The notes below the pieces were generated by a model. It was not told where the DNA came from. It worked only from the letters and a program-made list of their open reading frames with translations, and did no database searches. A program made the translations under genes and the position numbers. This document shows, piece by piece, positions 45,318 through 55,408 of a DNA stretch of 64,000 bases. Each line of letters opens with the position of its first letter. Position 1 is the stretch's first letter. The stretch spans positions 42,417 through 106,416 of the forward strand of contig CAJPON010000004.1 of NCBI GenBank assembly GCA_905372275.1. Direction: 5' to 3'. This stretch comes from Candidatus Saccharimonadota bacterium (GTDB lineage: Bacteria; Patescibacteriota; Saccharimonadia; Saccharimonadales; Saccharimonadaceae).

Positions 45318-46808
45318 TTATTTGGCGAACTCAACCGCACGCGTTTCACGGATAACATTCACCTTGATAGTTCCAGGATACTGCATAGTTGACTCAATCT
45401 TAGTCGCGATATCGCGTGCTAGTTTGATAGCACTAAGATCATCGATTTTCTCTGGCGTGACAATCACGCGAATCTCGCGGCCGGCGCTTATGGCGTACGC
45501 TTTCTCGATTCCTTGGAAACTAGTCGCAACATTTTCGAGATCGCGCATGCGCTCAGCGAAATTCTCAGCAGAGATATTACGCGCACCCGGCCGAGCGGCA
45601 CTGATCGCATCGCAAATACGAACGACGATGGCCTCTGGCGTAGTCGCTTCAATGTCGTCGTGATGAGCCTCAATCGCATGACAGATACCCTCGCTCAGGC
45701 CAGCTTTGCGAGCCAGCTCAGCACCGATGTGGTGATGCTTGCCTTCAATTTTGTGGGTAACTGCCTTGCCCATATCATGCAACAACGTCGCTATTTTGGA
45801 GGTGCGGACATCAGCGCCAATCTCGCTAGCAATCATACCAGCCATATGCGCCATTTCAGTCGAATGCTTAAGAACATTTTGACCATAGCTAGTTCGAAAC
45901 TTCAGCTCGCCAAGTAGCTTTAACAAATCGCGCGGGATACCGGTAACGCCAACTTCGCGCGCCGCATCTTCGCCAGCACGCTGGGTTTCCTTGTCGATTT
46001 GCTTTTCAGCTTTCGCAAAGACTTCTTCAATACGCCCTGGGTGAATACGTCCGTCTTTCATTAACATCTCGAGACCGAGACGCGCTACCTGGCGGCGAAT
46101 TGGATCAAAGCTCGATAGAACTACCATGCCTGGCGTATCATCAACCAAAAAGTCCACGCCAGTAACGCGCTGCATCGCTTGAATATTACGGCCTTCTTTG
46201 CCGATAATCCGGCCTTTCATGTCGTCGTCTGGCAGTTTAACCGCAGTGACCGTGCGCTCAGCAGTTACCTCGCTAGCCATGCGTTCCATTGTTTCGACGA
46301 GGATAGTTTGCGCCCGCTCCTCGGCGTCAGCTTCGACGTCTTGCTGCATTTTGGCAACCAGATTTAGTAGATCACCCTTGATGTCGCGTTCAGTCATCTT
46401 CATCAACTTATCAGCGGCATCTTTCTTCTTGAGGCCAGCAATTTTCTCAAGCTTTTCCTGCTGACGCGTACGGATGTCACGGATCTCATTCTTCAACTCT
46501 TCAACTTCGTCTTCTTGCTTGCGTAATTTTTCACTGCGTTTATCAAGCTGGTCAAGTTTCTTGTCAAGCGACTCCTCACGGTCCGCCAGACGATTCTCGG
46601 TTTTTTGAAGCTCTTTGCGGCGCTCTTTCTCGATTCGCAGCGCTTCATCTTTAGCTTTGAGTACGATATCGCTAGCTTTGCGCTCAGCTTGCGCTATGAC
46701 CTGCTCAGCCGTATTTTTGCTCTTGGTCTCTTGTTGGCGATCATATACCACTTTACCGCCCACGCCAGCAATAATACCAACAATCGCGGCAATAATTCCC
46801 TCAACCAT
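45318..46808 (-). CDS. rny: Ribonuclease Y
   Basis: Membrane-bound endoribonuclease that starts mRNA decay. N-terminal transmembrane helix (GIIAAIVGIIAGVGGKVVY), a coiled coil of about 130 residues, a KH domain (KGRIIGKEGRNIQAMQRVTGVD region), and an HD domain with ATLLHDMGKAVTH and HHDDIEATTPEA. Length 496 residues is typical. AAAGGAAAAAT precedes the ATG as a Shine-Dalgarno. Confidence 0.96.
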   Translation of the reverse strand: MVEGIIAAIVGIIAGVGGKVVYDRQQETKSKNTAEQVIAQAERKASDIVLKAKDEALRIEKERRKELQKTENRLADREESLDKKLDQLDKRSEKLRKQEDEVEELKNEIRDIRTRQQEKLEKIAGLKKKDAADKLMKMTERDIKGDLLNLVAKMQQDVEADAEERAQTILVETMERMASEVTAERTVTAVKLPDDDMKGRIIGKEGRNIQAMQRVTGVDFLVDDTPGMVVLSSFDPIRRQVARLGLEMLMKDGRIHPGRIEEVFAKAEKQIDKETQRAGEDAAREVGVTGIPRDLLKLLGELKFRTSYGQNVLKHSTEMAHMAGMIASEIGADVRTSKIATLLHDMGKAVTHKIEGKHHHIGAELARKAGLSEGICHAIEAHHDDIEATTPEAIVVRICDAISAARPGARNISAENFAERMRDLENVATSFQGIEKAYAISAGREIRVIVTPEKIDDLSAIKLARDIATKIESTMQYPGTIKVNVIRETRAVEFAK

Positions 46809-46936
46809 ATTTTTCCTTTCTTTCGCGGTAATTAGTCAACACGTCAAGAAAAAACCGCAAAATTATCAAAATTAAACTTATCAATGTCACATTCGTAGAC
46901 ATTACCATTGTACCGCGTTTATAACAAAATAAGCAA

Positions 46937-47323
46937 CTATTTACGCGGTTTGGTGATGCGAGCCTCAGCGCCATATTCAGGCAGAACTATTTCATCATTG
47001 CGGCCATTCTGCAGCCGATCCAAGCATTCTTCACGCCAAGCATCGCCGGTAACTCCAACGATCGGAATACGTTGTTCGTGCGCTATCGTATTCAACACCG
47101 CCAGACCAATCCTCAAACCAGTGAAACTCCCTGGACCGCGAAATACGCCAATGCCCGAGATATCAGCAAAACTGGCCCCATTCTCTGCTAATCGGTCGCG
47201 CAAATAAGCTAGCATGTCGCGCGCGAGATTGCGTTCAGCCGCCCATTCGTAGTCGGTTCGTTTGTCACCATCAATTAGCGTTAATTGCACCGTCATTTCA
47301 GCGCTATTCCATAATACAATCAT
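46937..47323 (-). CDS. tsaB: TsaB-like tRNA threonylcarbamoyladenosine partner (short)
   Basis: The region ISGIGVFRGPGSFTGLRIGLAVLNTIA is the TsaB/Gcp hallmark. In other bacteria TsaB, TsaD and TsaE together modify A37 of ANN-decoding tRNAs. At 128 residues this is only a little over half the usual length; the C-terminal lobe is missing, and the ORF ends cleanly. Its start overlaps the tsaE stop by four bases, which supports the assignment. tsaD is not in the window. Confidence 0.8.
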   Translation of the reverse strand: MIVLWNSAEMTVQLTLIDGDKRTDYEWAAERNLARDMLAYLRDRLAENGASFADISGIGVFRGPGSFTGLRIGLAVLNTIAHEQRIPIVGVTGDAWREECLDRLQNGRNDEIVLPEYGAEARITKPRK

Positions 47324-47781
47324 CGCAATTTCTCCACAATTCGACGCGATTTTTCACCGCTGCTCTTCAAAGTTAGCTTACGACTATCATCAGGCTGCAC
47401 CTGGATGACGATCTGTAATACGTCCGTTGGCAGTACGTTATTTACTACATCGCTCCACTCAATCACAGTAATTGTATGCGAATCGTGAATCGCTTCATCA
47501 AGTTCCATTTTCATAATACCAGCATCTGGTAAGCGATAAAAATCATAATGAGCCAACCGCAAGCCGTCCGCAGCCTCGTAATTGCGGCTAATCGTAAACG
47601 TCGGACTCTGAACCTCGTCGTCAATCTGCAAGCCGCGCGCCAATCCCTTGGTCAGTGTAGTTTTGCCAGCGCCAATATCGCCGACAAGTTCGAGCGTCTC
47701 GCCGCCATGCAATAAGCCGCCAAGCTTCGCGCCAAACTGTACCAAATCATCCGCCGTCTGCAAGCTCACCTCTAATATCAT
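47320..47781 (-). CDS. tsaE: TsaE ATPase of tRNA t6A synthesis
   Basis: P-loop ATPase required with TsaB and TsaD for t6A37 formation. Walker A GDIGAGKTTLTKGLARGL, the SPTFTISRNYE motif, HYDFYRLPD and VIEWSD are diagnostic. Length 153 residues is normal. TATAAT ends 7 bases before the ATG, so the tsaE-tsaB operon appears leaderless. Divergent from ogt with about 50 bases between. Confidence 0.93.
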   Translation of the reverse strand: MILEVSLQTADDLVQFGAKLGGLLHGGETLELVGDIGAGKTTLTKGLARGLQIDDEVQSPTFTISRNYEAADGLRLAHYDFYRLPDAGIMKMELDEAIHDSHTITVIEWSDVVNNVLPTDVLQIVIQVQPDDSRKLTLKSSGEKSRRIVEKLR

Positions 47782-47833
47782 ATAATTTATTATACAATAC
47801 CGGACGGAGTTACTGTGTTAAAATACGTTTATT

Positions 47834-48331
47834 ATGAGTAATTTCTTTTGTAAATACCAATCGCCGCTAGACGAAATTACCATAGCAAGCAATGGCAGCG
47901 CTATCACTGGACTGTGGTTCGCTAGGCAAAAACATTTTGGCGCTAAGCTAGGCGAGAATACCGCAAATTCTGATTTACCGATTTTCACCAAGGCAATGCG
48001 CTGGCTTGATGCGTATTTCGCTGGCAAAAATCCTGGAGAAATCCCGCCAATACAGCTTGATGGAACGCCTTTTCAGTTGGAAGTCTGGCGTATCTTGCAA
48101 ACCATACCGTACGGCGAGCGCACTACCTACGGAGAAATTGCTAAAAATATCGCCAAGAAACGCGGTATCGCCAAAATGTCAGCACGAGCCGTCGGCGGAG
48201 CAGTCGGGCGCAATCCAATTTCAATTTTCGTACCGTGCCATCGGGTTGTCGGCAGTAATGGTAAACTGACGGGGTATGCTAGCGGAATTGAAAAGAAAAT
48301 TAAATTGTTGAAGCTAGAAAATATACTTTAA
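47834..48331 (+). CDS. ogt: O6-methylguanine-DNA methyltransferase
   Basis: Suicide DNA-repair protein that takes alkyl groups from guanine O6. Acceptor Cys in IFVPCHRVVGSNGKLTGYA, helix-turn-helix/arginine-finger region YGERTTYGEIAK and SARAVGGAVGRNP. Length 165 residues is normal. TAAAAT ends 9 bases before the ATG. Confidence 0.95.
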   Translation: MSNFFCKYQSPLDEITIASNGSAITGLWFARQKHFGAKLGENTANSDLPIFTKAMRWLDAYFAGKNPGEIPPIQLDGTPFQLEVWRILQTIPYGERTTYGEIAKNIAKKRGIAKMSARAVGGAVGRNPISIFVPCHRVVGSNGKLTGYASGIEKKIKLLKLENIL

Positions 48332-48434
48332 TCTAAAAGAAAGACGCTATCTTTTCGGACTTTATACTTACTCATCAAACCTGACCAACAACGTCTCTGT
48401 GTATAGATTATTACCTCACTGTCAGAGTCGGGCT

Positions 48435-51400
48435 CTATTTCTTTGCAACTTTTTTCTGCTTATTTCTCTGTCCTCTAGCTACCACAACCACCACTGCCGT
48501 GATAATCGATAGTCCGGCCAAAATAGCCAGCGCATAAGCATAGCCTGACAGCAAGTAAATTAAAGCCAACGTCACGCCGACAGCGCCCCAGATAGTAATC
48601 AGCCGCCTGCCGAGCACCAAGCCAATGATAACCATCAGCGAATGCTCGGCCAGGAACAATATTTCCATGGCATTATCACCCGCTAGCGCCAGGACAAGGG
48701 TCGATAAGCTGAACACAGCGAGCGCCAGCACCAAATGCGCAATGGTATATATATGAGCATACCCTAGCCAGCGCCACGACATCACCGCCCCTGAAAGAAT
48801 TGCTGCTGAACACAGGTATGGCACCACTATGTCGTGAACAGGCGCAATTAGCATATGAATAGCAAATAAAATACCGCACAGTACCAAAAGGATGCCCGAA
48901 TCGAAGTGCAAAATATTCTTCTTCGGCAACCCCTCAGCTATTAGGGCGCTGCCATTGACCGCCCACGTTAGTGTTACTAGCAGCACCGCCTCGGTTGCGA
49001 CACTGGCTGGCATGGCCATCAGCAGTAAAGTCATCGACCAGCCGATAGCGCTCCAAAATGATGCATAATACCAATAAACTGATAATTTCTTGGTTCGCAT
49101 AGCCACGGCGACGCCATAAAACACCACAAAGATAACCAGCGAGACGATCGACATAAACTCAAGCTTAACGCCGAGCCATTGTGCAGTTAAGTAGAATAAC
49201 AACACCAAACTTGGATGTGCCATTGCTGCCATCAACCACCAATATCGCTTGGCATACACTACCATATAAAGTGCCGCGACAGCTGCCAACCAGCCCAAGA
49301 TTTTGAACGGCAATTCATATGCCGTCGACAAATTTATCATCGGTAATATCACCGCTGGTACCGTAGCAGCCAATAGAGTCATATCGCTAGCGATTGACGC
49401 TCGCTTATCCATCGCTAATGACCAATATACTACCCCGAAGCCAACGAGCGCCACCCAAGCAGTGATGGTGAAATTGTCGCTTAGCGGTACGCTCAACCAA
49501 TGCAAGAACAGCAACACCAAAGCAATTGTCGCCAAGTATGCTCCGCCCAGATAACCATCCCCACGCCGCCGATAAAACGCATAATACAGCAGCGCTACTA
49601 ATGGCAGCCAAACCGCTGGATGAATAGACGAAAAGACAATCAGGCCAGCCGCTCCAATGGCAGAATATAACAACAATTCGCGGCACTTAACCGCCGCCTC
49701 TTTGCGGTAATTGTACAGCCACTCTACTAATAACAGCAATGACAAGCCGTTCAACCACGCCATCAAAATAGCAAGATTTTCGCCAGCCAGCTTGAAATAA
49801 GAAGCCAGCAGCAACACTATCGCCAGAAAAGAGGCATGAATACCAACCACTAAACCGTAAGTTTTCTCACGCCACGCAGCGATACCCATGATGATAGCAG
49901 CAACCGCCACCGAATCTGACAGATACAGCAAACCTTCTTCCGCTGGATAAGCAGTCAAAAAAGCTAAGGCTATAAACACCGTCATTAACCACCAAGCGGC
50001 CGCAGCGCCGTACACTAGTATTGCTTGACTTTTAGTAATATTTGGACGTTTCAAAACTAATAATCGGCAAACAACCGGCAGGAAAGCCATAAGCATAAAG
50101 ATAGAGTAATGCGCGTGCAGGGCTGTTATGGGGTCGAGGCTAAATAGCCTGACGCCAGCCGGAACTAACAAAATTCCAGACATTACTACCATACCGCCAA
50201 AACGGGCGCGGCGCAGCAATGCAAGCGCCATAAAACTCACTGCCGATATCATACTTAGCAGGATAAATATGATCATATCTCTTAGCGGACTTTCGACGCC
50301 AGCTATAACCAAAAAAGCAGCCAGCGACGCAACGAAACTAATCCACAGTACTATTTCGTGCTGCTTGTCGGGCTGCTTTTGGATATACATCGACCCAATA
50401 GACCAAACCATATTGCCAAGCGCCGCTACCCCCAGCGCTACACCCGTAACCAGCCTGTCGTTATTCGATAAGTACAGCGCAAAACTAACAGTCATCGCCA
50501 TCAACAGCACGCGCGCCGTCGTTAGTTCATACGTGCGCATCTTTTTTGATTTCTCGACAATAGCCACAGTAAAATAATATATAACGCTGATGAGCAGCAG
50601 CATACTGACGTCAAGCGTTCCCATATGCACCGACGAACCGATAGCGAGAAGCAAAGTGGACGGGACGATAAACGGATTAACCAGTGTCAACGGCTCGGTG
50701 AATTGGCGCGGAAAACGACTAGAAAAATACGCAGCCAAGGTCATCAGGCATCCGAACAATAGCACCGCAGCATAATACCACACCAACTGAGCATGCATAA
50801 CAGCCGGCAAGCTGGTGGTCATCGTGAACATCGACAGCAGCGAAATATAGGCAAGCGGTTGGCTATTGAGTCTGACCGTAGCATCAACGCATAAGAAAGT
50901 GCCGATGAAGGAGGTGATAAGCCAGCACAATGCCGGATCAATCCCTAAAAGCAGATGCATGCTCCAGCCGCCGATCGGCACAGCAGCCAGCGCCGTACCA
51001 ATAAACGCCGTTGAGGCTGGCTTTAAGATCGGCAATCTAGCGTACAACACCTGGCCAATGACATAATAGACAAAAATAAACAACCACACCAAACCAAACC
51101 TGAGCTGCGCCGAAAGTTCAATCGTTTGCGCCAACAATAATATACCAACGGTTAGCAATAATGATGCCGTATAGAGCGCCACATTGATGGTAGTTTGACG
51201 ATTTTTCTCTTTATCTTTATTACTGGCTGGAGATAGCCACTTGACAATCTGCGTCTTTTCGTCAGGAATATTTGTATCTTCTTCAATTGGCACAGCATTA
51301 GTAGGCAATACTACATCAGGCTCGTTCGATTCGTTGCGAGTTACTACAAAACCAGCAAATTGTGAAGCTGCAGCCTGATTCTCGGTAATAAGTTTGACCT

Positions 51401-51563
51401 GACCGTCGCTACCTTCAATTTTCGCACGGCCATTCTGTGCATCGCACACGCCGTCCCAGTAACCGCGCCGGTAATCCTCGGATTGACGAGGTAGTCGATT
51501 ATTACCTCTCTGCGCCACCTTAATTATCACGATGACAATCACTAACAGAAAAATTAATTCCAT
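48435..51563 (-). CDS. Giant polytopic membrane protein of unknown function
   Basis: A 1042-residue protein. After one N-terminal helix (LIFLLVIVIVIIKVA) and about 120 mostly polar residues (including GYWDGVCDAQNGRAKIEG), nearly all of the rest is hydrophobic, with two dozen or more predicted transmembrane helices and a basic tail (RGQRNKQKKVAKK). It resembles DUF2339/DUF2157-type many-span proteins in general character only. A Shine-Dalgarno AAGGGG lies 8 bases before the ATG, with TATACT further upstream. The function is unknown; a large transporter, channel or polymer-export role is possible. Confidence 0.65.
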   Translation of the reverse strand: MELIFLLVIVIVIIKVAQRGNNRLPRQSEDYRRGYWDGVCDAQNGRAKIEGSDGQVKLITENQAAASQFAGFVVTRNESNEPDVVLPTNAVPIEEDTNIPDEKTQIVKWLSPASNKDKEKNRQTTINVALYTASLLLTVGILLLAQTIELSAQLRFGLVWLFIFVYYVIGQVLYARLPILKPASTAFIGTALAAVPIGGWSMHLLLGIDPALCWLITSFIGTFLCVDATVRLNSQPLAYISLLSMFTMTTSLPAVMHAQLVWYYAAVLLFGCLMTLAAYFSSRFPRQFTEPLTLVNPFIVPSTLLLAIGSSVHMGTLDVSMLLLISVIYYFTVAIVEKSKKMRTYELTTARVLLMAMTVSFALYLSNNDRLVTGVALGVAALGNMVWSIGSMYIQKQPDKQHEIVLWISFVASLAAFLVIAGVESPLRDMIIFILLSMISAVSFMALALLRRARFGGMVVMSGILLVPAGVRLFSLDPITALHAHYSIFMLMAFLPVVCRLLVLKRPNITKSQAILVYGAAAAWWLMTVFIALAFLTAYPAEEGLLYLSDSVAVAAIIMGIAAWREKTYGLVVGIHASFLAIVLLLASYFKLAGENLAILMAWLNGLSLLLLVEWLYNYRKEAAVKCRELLLYSAIGAAGLIVFSSIHPAVWLPLVALLYYAFYRRRGDGYLGGAYLATIALVLLFLHWLSVPLSDNFTITAWVALVGFGVVYWSLAMDKRASIASDMTLLAATVPAVILPMINLSTAYELPFKILGWLAAVAALYMVVYAKRYWWLMAAMAHPSLVLLFYLTAQWLGVKLEFMSIVSLVIFVVFYGVAVAMRTKKLSVYWYYASFWSAIGWSMTLLLMAMPASVATEAVLLVTLTWAVNGSALIAEGLPKKNILHFDSGILLVLCGILFAIHMLIAPVHDIVVPYLCSAAILSGAVMSWRWLGYAHIYTIAHLVLALAVFSLSTLVLALAGDNAMEILFLAEHSLMVIIGLVLGRRLITIWGAVGVTLALIYLLSGYAYALAILAGLSIITAVVVVVARGQRNKQKKVAKK

Positions 51564-51612
51564 GCTTAATTCCCCTTATGCTAATTTTAGTATAGCACGG
51601 GAGGGCTTTTTC

Positions 51613-51783
51613 ATGGAGAAATTTTCGAAAGAGACACCGAACTATAGTAGCAATAACGTTTTTGCTCGCCTTTCAGAGCCTCGCCTTAGTCTATCGCGCG
51701 CCGCCAACTACCGAAATTCCACCGCTCAACTGTATCGTCCAACGAAAAATATAATACCCCAGAGACTCGGGGTATTATATTAA
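51613..51783 (+). CDS. Possible small protein (56 residues)
   Basis: Starts with ATG seven to nine bases after GGGAGGG, with TAGTAT about 20 bases further up, so the start looks real. It encodes a polar, Ser/Asn/Arg-rich peptide (EKFSKETPNYSSNNVFAR). Its last codons run through the dnaK terminator, which argues against a conserved product. No family recognised. Confidence 0.3.
   Translation: MEKFSKETPNYSSNNVFARLSEPRLSLSRAANYRNSTAQLYRPTKNIIPQRLGVLY
51748..51781. terminator. Terminator of dnaK
   Basis: AATATAATACCCC and GGGGTATTATATT form a 13-base-pair perfect inverted repeat around an 8-base loop, 18 bases beyond the dnaK stop. Confidence 0.85.
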
Positions 51784-51799
51784 TCCATATTAGACTCTA

Positions 51800-53692
51800 C
51801 TATTTCTCGTCAACCACCTCGCCTTCGACTGGTTCGTCCTTGTCAGACTTTTTGTCGTCCTTCGACTCATCAGCCTTTTTGTCTTCGGCAGCTTGCTGGT
51901 ACATTTTGGCACCGATTGGCATGATGGCGTCCTGCAGAGCCTTGGCTGCCGCCTCTAGTTCATCCTTGTCAGCAGCGTCCTTGTGCTTTTCTGCTTCTTT
52001 GACCGCTTCGTCAATCGCTTTCTTGTCGTCATCAGAAATCTTATCCTTGAACTCATCCGGCATTTTCTTTGCCTGGTAGATGGCGTTTTCTAACTGGTTT
52101 TTAGCGTCAACGGTTTCACGTTTTTTCTTGTCCTCGTCAGCGTGCATTTCAGCTTCTTTTTGGGCTTTTTCGATATCTTCCTTGCTCATGTTGCCTGAGT
52201 TTTGGATGGTAATTGATTGCTCCTTGCCAGTGCCTTTGTCCTTGGCAGTAACATTAAGGATACCATTGGCATCGATATTAAACGTCACTTCAATCTGCGG
52301 CACGCCGCGCGGTGCTGGCGCGATACCGTCAAGCACAAAGCGTCCCAAGCTCTTATTGTCATTGGCGAATTCACGCTCACCTTGCAAGACGTGAATCTCC
52401 ACTTGCGGCTGGTTATCCGCTGCCGTCGAGAATACTTCGCTCTTGCTGGTCGGTACGGTGGTATTACGCTCGATCAGCTTGGTCGACACGCCACCCATTG
52501 TCTCAATACCAAGAGACAATGGCGTTACGTCCAGCAGCAGCACGTCTTTGACATCGCCGGCCAGCACACCACCCTGAATAGCCGCACCAACTGCCACCAC
52601 TTCGTCTGGATTAACACCCTGCATTGGGTCTTTACCGAACAGCTTCTTCACCCGCTCAACCACCGCTGGCATCCGAGTCATACCGCCAACCATGACGATT
52701 TCATTGACATCAGATTTGGATAATTTAGCGTCTTTGAGTGCTTTTTCGACTGGTACGTCCAACCGATCCAGCAAATCTTTCACCAAATCTTCCAACTTGG
52801 CCCGCGTTAGGCTCAGCTCAAAGTGCTTTGGTCCGTCAGCATCAGCGGTGATAAACGGAATGTTAACTTCGTATTCAGTAACTGTCGACAATTCCTTTTT
52901 AGCCTTTTCAGCTTCGTCCTTCAGGCGCTGCATGGCTGCATTGTCTTTGCGTAGGTCGATGCCTTCTTTAGACTTAAAGTCGTCCAGGAAATAGTTAACA
53001 ATGACATTGTCGAAGTCCTCGCCGCCCAGGTGGGTGTCACCATTCGTTGCCTTCACCTCAAACACACCGTCACCGAGCTCCAAGATGGAAACGTCGAAGG
53101 TGCCGCCACCAAGGTCAAACACCACGATGGTTTCGTCATTTTTGCCTTTTTCCAGGCCGTACGCCAGAGCAGCAGCCGTTGGCTCATTGATGATGCGCTT
53201 AACTTCCAGGCCAGCGATTTTACCAGCGTCTTTGGTCGCCTGGCGCTGCGAATCGTCAAAGTAGGCCGGCACGGTGATAACCGCTTCGGTGACTTTTTCG
53301 CCCAGGAAAGCTTCGGCATCAGCTTTGATTTTGCTGAGGATCATAGCTGAAACTTCTTCTGGCGTGTATTCCTTGTCGCCCATCTTGACCGCCACGCCAG
53401 TACCTTTTTTGACAATTTGGTACGGCATGATATCCAAGTCTTTTTGGACTTCCTTGTCGTTAAATTTACGGCCAATTAAACGCTTCACCCCGTAAATGGT
53501 GTTCTTTGGATTGGTCACGCGCTGACGCTGAGCCACTTGTCCGACCAAGCGTTCGCCCTTTTTATTAATCGCCACCACTGACGGCGTCGTGCGGTTGCCT
53601 TCAGCGTTAGCGATAACCTCTGGTTTGCCTGCCAACATGTACGCAAAGGCGCTGTTGGTTGTACCGAGGTCAATTCCGATAATTTTACCCAT
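51800..53692 (-). CDS. dnaK: Chaperone DnaK (Hsp70)
   Basis: ATP-dependent folding chaperone. Signatures: [43 protein letters not shown]; linker [16 protein letters not shown]; substrate domain; and an acidic C-terminus ending VEGEVVDEK, as in typical DnaK. Length 630 residues. The ATG at 53692 follows GAAAGGGG; codons upstream to 53719 are non-coding. Controlled by two CIRCE operators. dnaJ is not nearby, while grpE is with hrcA 4 kb away. Confidence 0.97.
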   Translation of the reverse strand: MGKIIGIDLGTTNSAFAYMLAGKPEVIANAEGNRTTPSVVAINKKGERLVGQVAQRQRVTNPKNTIYGVKRLIGRKFNDKEVQKDLDIMPYQIVKKGTGVAVKMGDKEYTPEEVSAMILSKIKADAEAFLGEKVTEAVITVPAYFDDSQRQATKDAGKIAGLEVKRIINEPTAAALAYGLEKGKNDETIVVFDLGGGTFDVSILELGDGVFEVKATNGDTHLGGEDFDNVIVNYFLDDFKSKEGIDLRKDNAAMQRLKDEAEKAKKELSTVTEYEVNIPFITADADGPKHFELSLTRAKLEDLVKDLLDRLDVPVEKALKDAKLSKSDVNEIVMVGGMTRMPAVVERVKKLFGKDPMQGVNPDEVVAVGAAIQGGVLAGDVKDVLLLDVTPLSLGIETMGGVSTKLIERNTTVPTSKSEVFSTAADNQPQVEIHVLQGEREFANDNKSLGRFVLDGIAPAPRGVPQIEVTFNIDANGILNVTAKDKGTGKEQSITIQNSGNMSKEDIEKAQKEAEMHADEDKKKRETVDAKNQLENAIYQAKKMPDEFKDKISDDDKKAIDEAVKEAEKHKDAADKDELEAAAKALQDAIMPIGAKMYQQAAEDKKADESKDDKKSDKDEPVEGEVVDEK

Positions 53693-53742
53693 ATGATTCC
53701 CCTTTCTTGTTTCGATCACATCTGGTTTTTCTTATATTCATT

Positions 53743-53769
53743 TTAGCACTCTTTATTCACGAGTGCCAA
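53743..53769. promoter_or_regulatory. CIRCE operator 1 of dnaK
   Basis: TTAGCACTC-N9-GAGTGCCAA: one arm perfect, the other with a single change from GAGTGCTAA. It lies at and just after the predicted transcription start of dnaK, where HrcA would block initiation. Confidence 0.92.
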
Positions 53770-53776
53770 CTATTTC

Positions 53777-53805
53777 AGTATAAATAATTAGCACTCTGGT
53801 GTCAA
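53777..53805 (-). promoter_or_regulatory. dnaK promoter
   Basis: TTGACA (53805-53800) and TATACT (53782-53777) are exactly 17 bases apart on the minus strand. The -35 box is inside CIRCE operator 2 and the -10 box lies between the two operators. Confidence 0.85.
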
Positions 53806-53814
53806 GAGTGCTAA
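53788..53814. promoter_or_regulatory. CIRCE operator 2 of dnaK
   Basis: Perfect TTAGCACTC-N9-GAGTGCTAA. Its loop contains the -35 box of the dnaK promoter. Confidence 0.95.
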
Positions 53815-53835
53815 TTTAGATTTTTGCATTACTGT

Positions 53836-54624
53836 CTATTTTGTAGTAGTCGGCTGGACTGGCGGTACCGCTGGCGTCTTTTTGGCTAGATTAATATATT
53901 GCACAACTGAAAGAATATAAACTACCGAACCAATCAAAATCAAACCGTAAGCAATCGTGTAAGTACCGCCAGTATTGCTGGCTAGTATAAACGTTGCATA
54001 CGTGATAACAGCGCCAATCAGCGGAGCTAATGACGAAAAGGCAACCGATTTACGCGCCGCCAAAAGACTAGGGCTCAACTGCTTACTCCTACTAATAGCA
54101 AACCAAATAAACGATCCAACCGCCGTAGCCGCTGTAGCAATTGTCACCAGCAAGAAAAAATATTCCGCATAAGAATTAGATTCACTAGCAGCCTTATTCA
54201 CCTCTTCGATAGCTGCAGAATATTTTTTGACAGAGTTACGGGTTTGCGCCAAATATTGGTTTACAGCGTTATAGTCTCTTTCGCGCAAAACGACAGCAAT
54301 CTTGTCAAATAACACCTTAATTTCTCCAGCATACTTTTTAACTTCCGCTGACTTTTTGATGTATTTGACACCTAGTTTAGAGGAGAAATTATGGCTAGCA
54401 ACATTATTGAATGCCGACGATGCAGCGGCGGTCTGAGCAAGAACCGTACCATCAGCCACAGATTTCTCGTCGTTTATTGCTTTTATAAAATCTACATAAG
54501 CCTTGTTCGAGGCAGCGATTATATCAATGTCCGCTTGGTTTGCGTAGCTGGCTGCGCTAGCAAATGAGCCTCCAGCCGATACTACAACAAACATAGCTAA
54601 AATTATCTTGAAAATTTTAAGCAT
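53836..54624 (-). CDS. Membrane protein of unknown function with signal peptide
   Basis: A 262-residue protein. Signal-like N-terminus (MLKIFKIILAMFVVVSAGGSFASAA), a helical extracellular domain of about 130 residues (coiled, NSVKKYSAAIEEVNKAASES), then three transmembrane helices (FFLLVTIATAATAVGSFIWF, VAFSSLAPLIGAVITYATFIL, IAYGLILIGSVVYILSVVQY) and a Pro/Thr tail. TATAAT ends 7 bases before the ATG at 54624. It follows lemA-TPM with a 29-base gap but has its own promoter. Confidence 0.55.
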   Translation of the reverse strand: MLKIFKIILAMFVVVSAGGSFASAASYANQADIDIIAASNKAYVDFIKAINDEKSVADGTVLAQTAAASSAFNNVASHNFSSKLGVKYIKKSAEVKKYAGEIKVLFDKIAVVLRERDYNAVNQYLAQTRNSVKKYSAAIEEVNKAASESNSYAEYFFLLVTIATAATAVGSFIWFAISRSKQLSPSLLAARKSVAFSSLAPLIGAVITYATFILASNTGGTYTIAYGLILIGSVVYILSVVQYINLAKKTPAVPPVQPTTTK

Positions 54625-54653
54625 GATTAGAATTATATACGCAAATTCGAGTT

Positions 54654-55406
54654 TTACCAACCGCCACTGGCGCCGCCGCCCGAGAATCCGCCGCCGCCAA
54701 AGCTGCCGCCAGACGAGCTGCTGCCTGACGAGCTGCTATCTGAACCTCCAGCAAGCCACCAATACCGCCGACGACTACCATTACTCCCATTACCTTTCAG
54801 GATAGCTATTACTATGATAGTAATAAAAATAACGATAAATAACATTGAAATAATTGACTCTCCATCTATATCATTGTCAGATAGATTCCTGCCTTCTGCT
54901 GCATCAATAATTCGCTTGACACCCGCCTCAACGCCGCCAGCATAATCGCCGCTGCGAAACTTTGGTGCGATTGTGTTACGGATAATTTGACTAGCTCGCG
55001 CATCGGTTAACGAACCTTCCATACCATTGCCGACCTCGATTCGCATTTTACGGTCATTCTTGGCAATAAGCAGTAATACGCCATTACTCTTTTTCTTGTC
55101 GCCGACACCCCATTGGCGGGCTACTTTGAGGCTATATTCCTCTAGACTATCATCACTGCCAAGCGTCGGAATCATCAACACGCCAATTTGGAATGATTTT
55201 TTCTGGCGCTCAGCATTAATCAGCTGCGCAATGCGGTCAATATCTTCATTTGCCAAACTTTCCGTCTGGTCAATTATAGGACGTTCAAGCGGCGGCGCAG
55301 CTGGCACTTCTAGTTTAGCGAAAGCTGTATTATTAAACAGGCAGCCAAATAACACTGCCAATGACAACAATCCAACTAAATTAATAACAGAGCTTCGCCA
55401 ACGCAT
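54654..55406 (-). CDS. TPM-domain (YgcG/DUF477) membrane protein
   Basis: Signal peptide (VINLVGLLSLAVLFGCLFNNTAFA), TPM domain (RPIIDQTESLANEDIDRIAQ, QIGVLMIPTLG, NGVLLLIAKNDRKMRIEVG, IAPKFRSGDYAGGVEAGV), one transmembrane helix (MLFIVIFITIIVIAIL) and a low-complexity Gly/Ser tail ending GGGFSGGGASGGW, typical of the family. TPM proteins regularly sit next to lemA. It starts 2 bases after lemA ends, so they form an operon. Confidence 0.88.
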   Translation of the reverse strand: MRWRSSVINLVGLLSLAVLFGCLFNNTAFAKLEVPAAPPLERPIIDQTESLANEDIDRIAQLINAERQKKSFQIGVLMIPTLGSDDSLEEYSLKVARQWGVGDKKKSNGVLLLIAKNDRKMRIEVGNGMEGSLTDARASQIIRNTIAPKFRSGDYAGGVEAGVKRIIDAAEGRNLSDNDIDGESIISMLFIVIFITIIVIAILKGNGSNGSRRRYWWLAGGSDSSSSGSSSSGGSFGGGGFSGGGASGGW

Positions 55407-55408
55407 AT

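Noticed and set aside
48332..48434. Possible terminator after ogt
   Set aside because: Only a weak AAAGA/TCTTT pairing is visible; not convincing.
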